This document shows, in pieces, positions 12,780-14,016 of a stretch of DNA of 14,016 nt. The position numbers were made by a program, and so were the translations under genes. The stretch is from Candidatus Solibacter sp. (GTDB taxonomy: Bacteria > Acidobacteriota > Terriglobia > Bryobacterales > Bryobacteraceae): assembly GCA_017883345.1 (NCBI GenBank), contig JADGNT010000035.1, forward strand, positions 1-14,016. Direction: 5' to 3'. The stretch's first letter is position 1. Each line of letters begins with the position of its first letter. The notes under the pieces are model-generated. The model was not told the origin of the DNA. It worked only from the letters and a program-made list of their open reading frames with translations, and made no database searches.

Positions 12780-13597
12780 CGATACGACGCCTACTCCTGG
12801 CCTTGGCCCTCGCGGGCGGCTTCGCGGGCACCCCAGCCGCTCAGACCTTCATCCAGATGTCGGACCCGCAGTTCGGCATGTTCACCAAAGATGCGGATTT
12901 CGCGCATGAGACCGCAAACCTCGAGTTCGCCATTGCCACGGCGAACCGGCTGATGCCGGCGTTCGTCGTCATCACGGGCGACCTGATCAACAAGCCCACC
13001 GACGCCGCGCAGGCGGCGGAGTATAAACGGATCACGGCTAAACTGGACCCGAAGATCAAGCTCTATAGCGTCCCCGGGAACCACGACGTGGGCAACGAGC
13101 CGACCAAGGAATCGCTGGCCCAGTACCGCGAACGCTTCGGCCCCGACTATTACAGTTTCCGCATCGGCGATGTGGCGGGAGTGGTCCTCAATTCGAATCT
13201 GGAGAAAGGTGCGGAGAAGGTTCCCGAGGAGGCGGCCAAGATGGAGGCCTGGTTCCGCAACGAATTGGAACGGGTCAAACTGGCGGGCGCCAGGCACATC
13301 ATCGTGTTCCAGCACATTTCCTTGTTTCTGAAGGAACCGAATGAAAAGGACCAGTATTTCAATATTCCGCAGGTGGTCCGCGAGCGATACTTGCGGCTGC
13401 TGCACGAGTACGGGGTGCAGCAGGTTTTCGCCGGCCACTACCATCGCAACGAACTGGGACGCGACGGCGATCTGGAAATGGTGACCAGCGCGCCGGTGGG
13501 CATGCCGCTGGGCGGCGCGAAATCGGGCCTCCGCGTGGTCACCGTAAAGGACGGTACGGTGACGCACAAGTTTTACGATTTCGGCGACCTCCCGTAG
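12776..13597 (+). CDS. Secreted CPPED1-like metallophosphoesterase
   Basis: A 273-residue calcineurin-like phosphoesterase with a signal peptide (MTIRRLLLALALAGGFAGTP, cleavage about 22), so the domain works outside the cytoplasm. The motifs follow animal CPPED1/CSTP1 in order: MSDPQFGMF with Asp30 and Gln32, VVITGDLIN (Asp69), SVPGNHDVGNEPT (Asn102, His103), YYSFRIGDVAGVVLNSN, IIVFQHISLFL (His180), YFNIPQVVRERY, and VFAGHYHRNELG (His221, His223). The first motif is D-P-Q instead of the usual D-X-H, which is how CPPED1 itself reads, so it is a family trait and not a defect. It is presumably a metal-dependent phosphatase of unknown substrate. It is the last gene of the operon; the ATG overlaps the DinB gene stop, and the TAG stop lies inside a hairpin repeat. 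Confidence 0.88.
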   Translation: MTIRRLLLALALAGGFAGTPAAQTFIQMSDPQFGMFTKDADFAHETANLEFAIATANRLMPAFVVITGDLINKPTDAAQAAEYKRITAKLDPKIKLYSVPGNHDVGNEPTKESLAQYRERFGPDYYSFRIGDVAGVVLNSNLEKGAEKVPEEAAKMEAWFRNELERVKLAGARHIIVFQHISLFLKEPNEKDQYFNIPQVVRERYLRLLHEYGVQQVFAGHYHRNELGRDGDLEMVTSAPVGMPLGGAKSGLRVVTVKDGTVTHKFYDFGDLP

Positions 13598-13625
13598 GAC
13601 AGACGATCGCCGTTTGTCGTCTGTC
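13594..13625 (+). repeat. 32-nt hairpin repeat, copy C (operon end)
   Basis: The repeat starts GTAGGACAGACGATCGCC and ends TCGTCTGTC. A perfect 9-bp stem GACAGACGA/TCGTCTGTC encloses a 10-nt loop. The TAG stop of the phosphoesterase is positions 2-4 of the repeat. It differs from copy A at two positions and from copy B partly by a compensatory stem change. It probably forms the 3' structure of the operon mRNA. Confidence 0.75.
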
Positions 13626-13683
13626 GTTTCGTCGCCTGCCAACCCGCCCCGCCACGGCATTCGACGTGCATCAACCCAACCGT

Positions 13684-14016
13684 ATGCTGTCCCGTTGGGT
13701 AAGTTTTGCATTCTCGGCGGTTGTGCTGCACGCCGCTATCGTCGCCATCGACCCCGTGGCGGTGAACAATCCGGTGCAGGGGGATCTCGCCGATGGCGCC
13801 CACGGAGCCGGCGTGGTGCGCGCCCAGATCCTGCTCGCCCGGGCGCATTTTTCCTGCGGCGAGATCGATGGCGCCTTCGGCAGCAACTTCCAGAAAGCGT
13901 TGTCCGCATTCCAGGGCGAGCGGAAGCTCCCCGTCACCGGAGTACTCGATGCCGCCACCTGGAGCGCGATCCAAACGGATACCGCACCGGCGCTGATCGA
14001 TTACACCATCACGCCA
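13684..14016 (+). CDS. Peptidoglycan-binding-domain protein, partial (L,D-transpeptidase-like)
   Basis: The frame is open from the ATG at 13684 to the right edge (111 codons), so the C-terminus is missing. Residues 7-21 are hydrophobic after MLSRW and look like a signal peptide. A peptidoglycan-binding type 1 domain follows at about 42-98, with RAQILLARAHFSCGEIDGAF, then FQKALSAFQ, and the closing LPVTGVLDAATWSAI. The last visible residues, APALIDYTITP, are the kind that lead into a YkuD L,D-transpeptidase domain in similar cell-wall proteins; that domain would lie outside the window and is inference. No Shine-Dalgarno is obvious before the ATG. The hairpin repeat ending at 13625 separates it from the preceding operon, so it probably has its own promoter. 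Confidence 0.8.
   Translation, partial: MLSRWVSFAFSAVVLHAAIVAIDPVAVNNPVQGDLADGAHGAGVVRAQILLARAHFSCGEIDGAFGSNFQKALSAFQGERKLPVTGVLDAATWSAIQTDTAPALIDYTITP

Overview
The window looks like chromosomal DNA of a GC-rich soil bacterium, most likely an acidobacterium of the Solibacter/Bryobacterales type. This rests on the mix of genes, the many small secreted proteins and the dispersed hairpin repeats, so it is inference. About 54% of bases 1-480 are G or C by hand count; the rest is visibly richer.

Left part (1-1100): a stretch with no recognisable gene, then a reverse-strand DUF3368/PIN-type toxin gene that has lost its start, abutting the last ~40 codons of a forward-strand aconitase gene. Two unrelated genes, each missing its 5' end, meet at about 966-972, so this is a rearrangement scar or an assembly joint.

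1099-4340: a FabG-like SDR and a small secreted protein (both reverse), a divergent WXXGXW-repeat secreted protein (forward), and a glucose-1-phosphate cytidylyltransferase (reverse). Upstream of the cytidylyltransferase is a 113-bp symmetrical element that can fold into three hairpins inside a long outer stem.

4341-7578, all reverse: a tandem pair of 78%-identical small secreted proteins, then an OmpR-type response regulator and its sensor histidine kinase, 1 nt apart. The spaces between these genes hold a 32-nt hairpin repeat that recurs at 13594 with a compensatory stem change, and a 20-bp direct repeat.

7631-13597, all forward: a tightly packed six-gene operon in which every gene overlaps the next, four of the five junctions being ATGA. 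It encodes a membrane SpoIIE/RsbU-type PP2C phosphatase, the NAD(P)HX repair enzyme Nnr, the t6A enzyme TsaE, a FabI/FabL-type enoyl-ACP reductase homologue, a DinB-fold protein, and a secreted metallophosphoesterase closely resembling animal CPPED1. The operon ends in one copy of the hairpin repeat. A peptidoglycan-binding-domain protein then runs off the right edge.

I found no tRNA, rRNA, CRISPR array, insertion sequence with a transposase, or obvious defence island. The most interesting material is the structured repeats, the rearrangement scar and the unusual operon composition.
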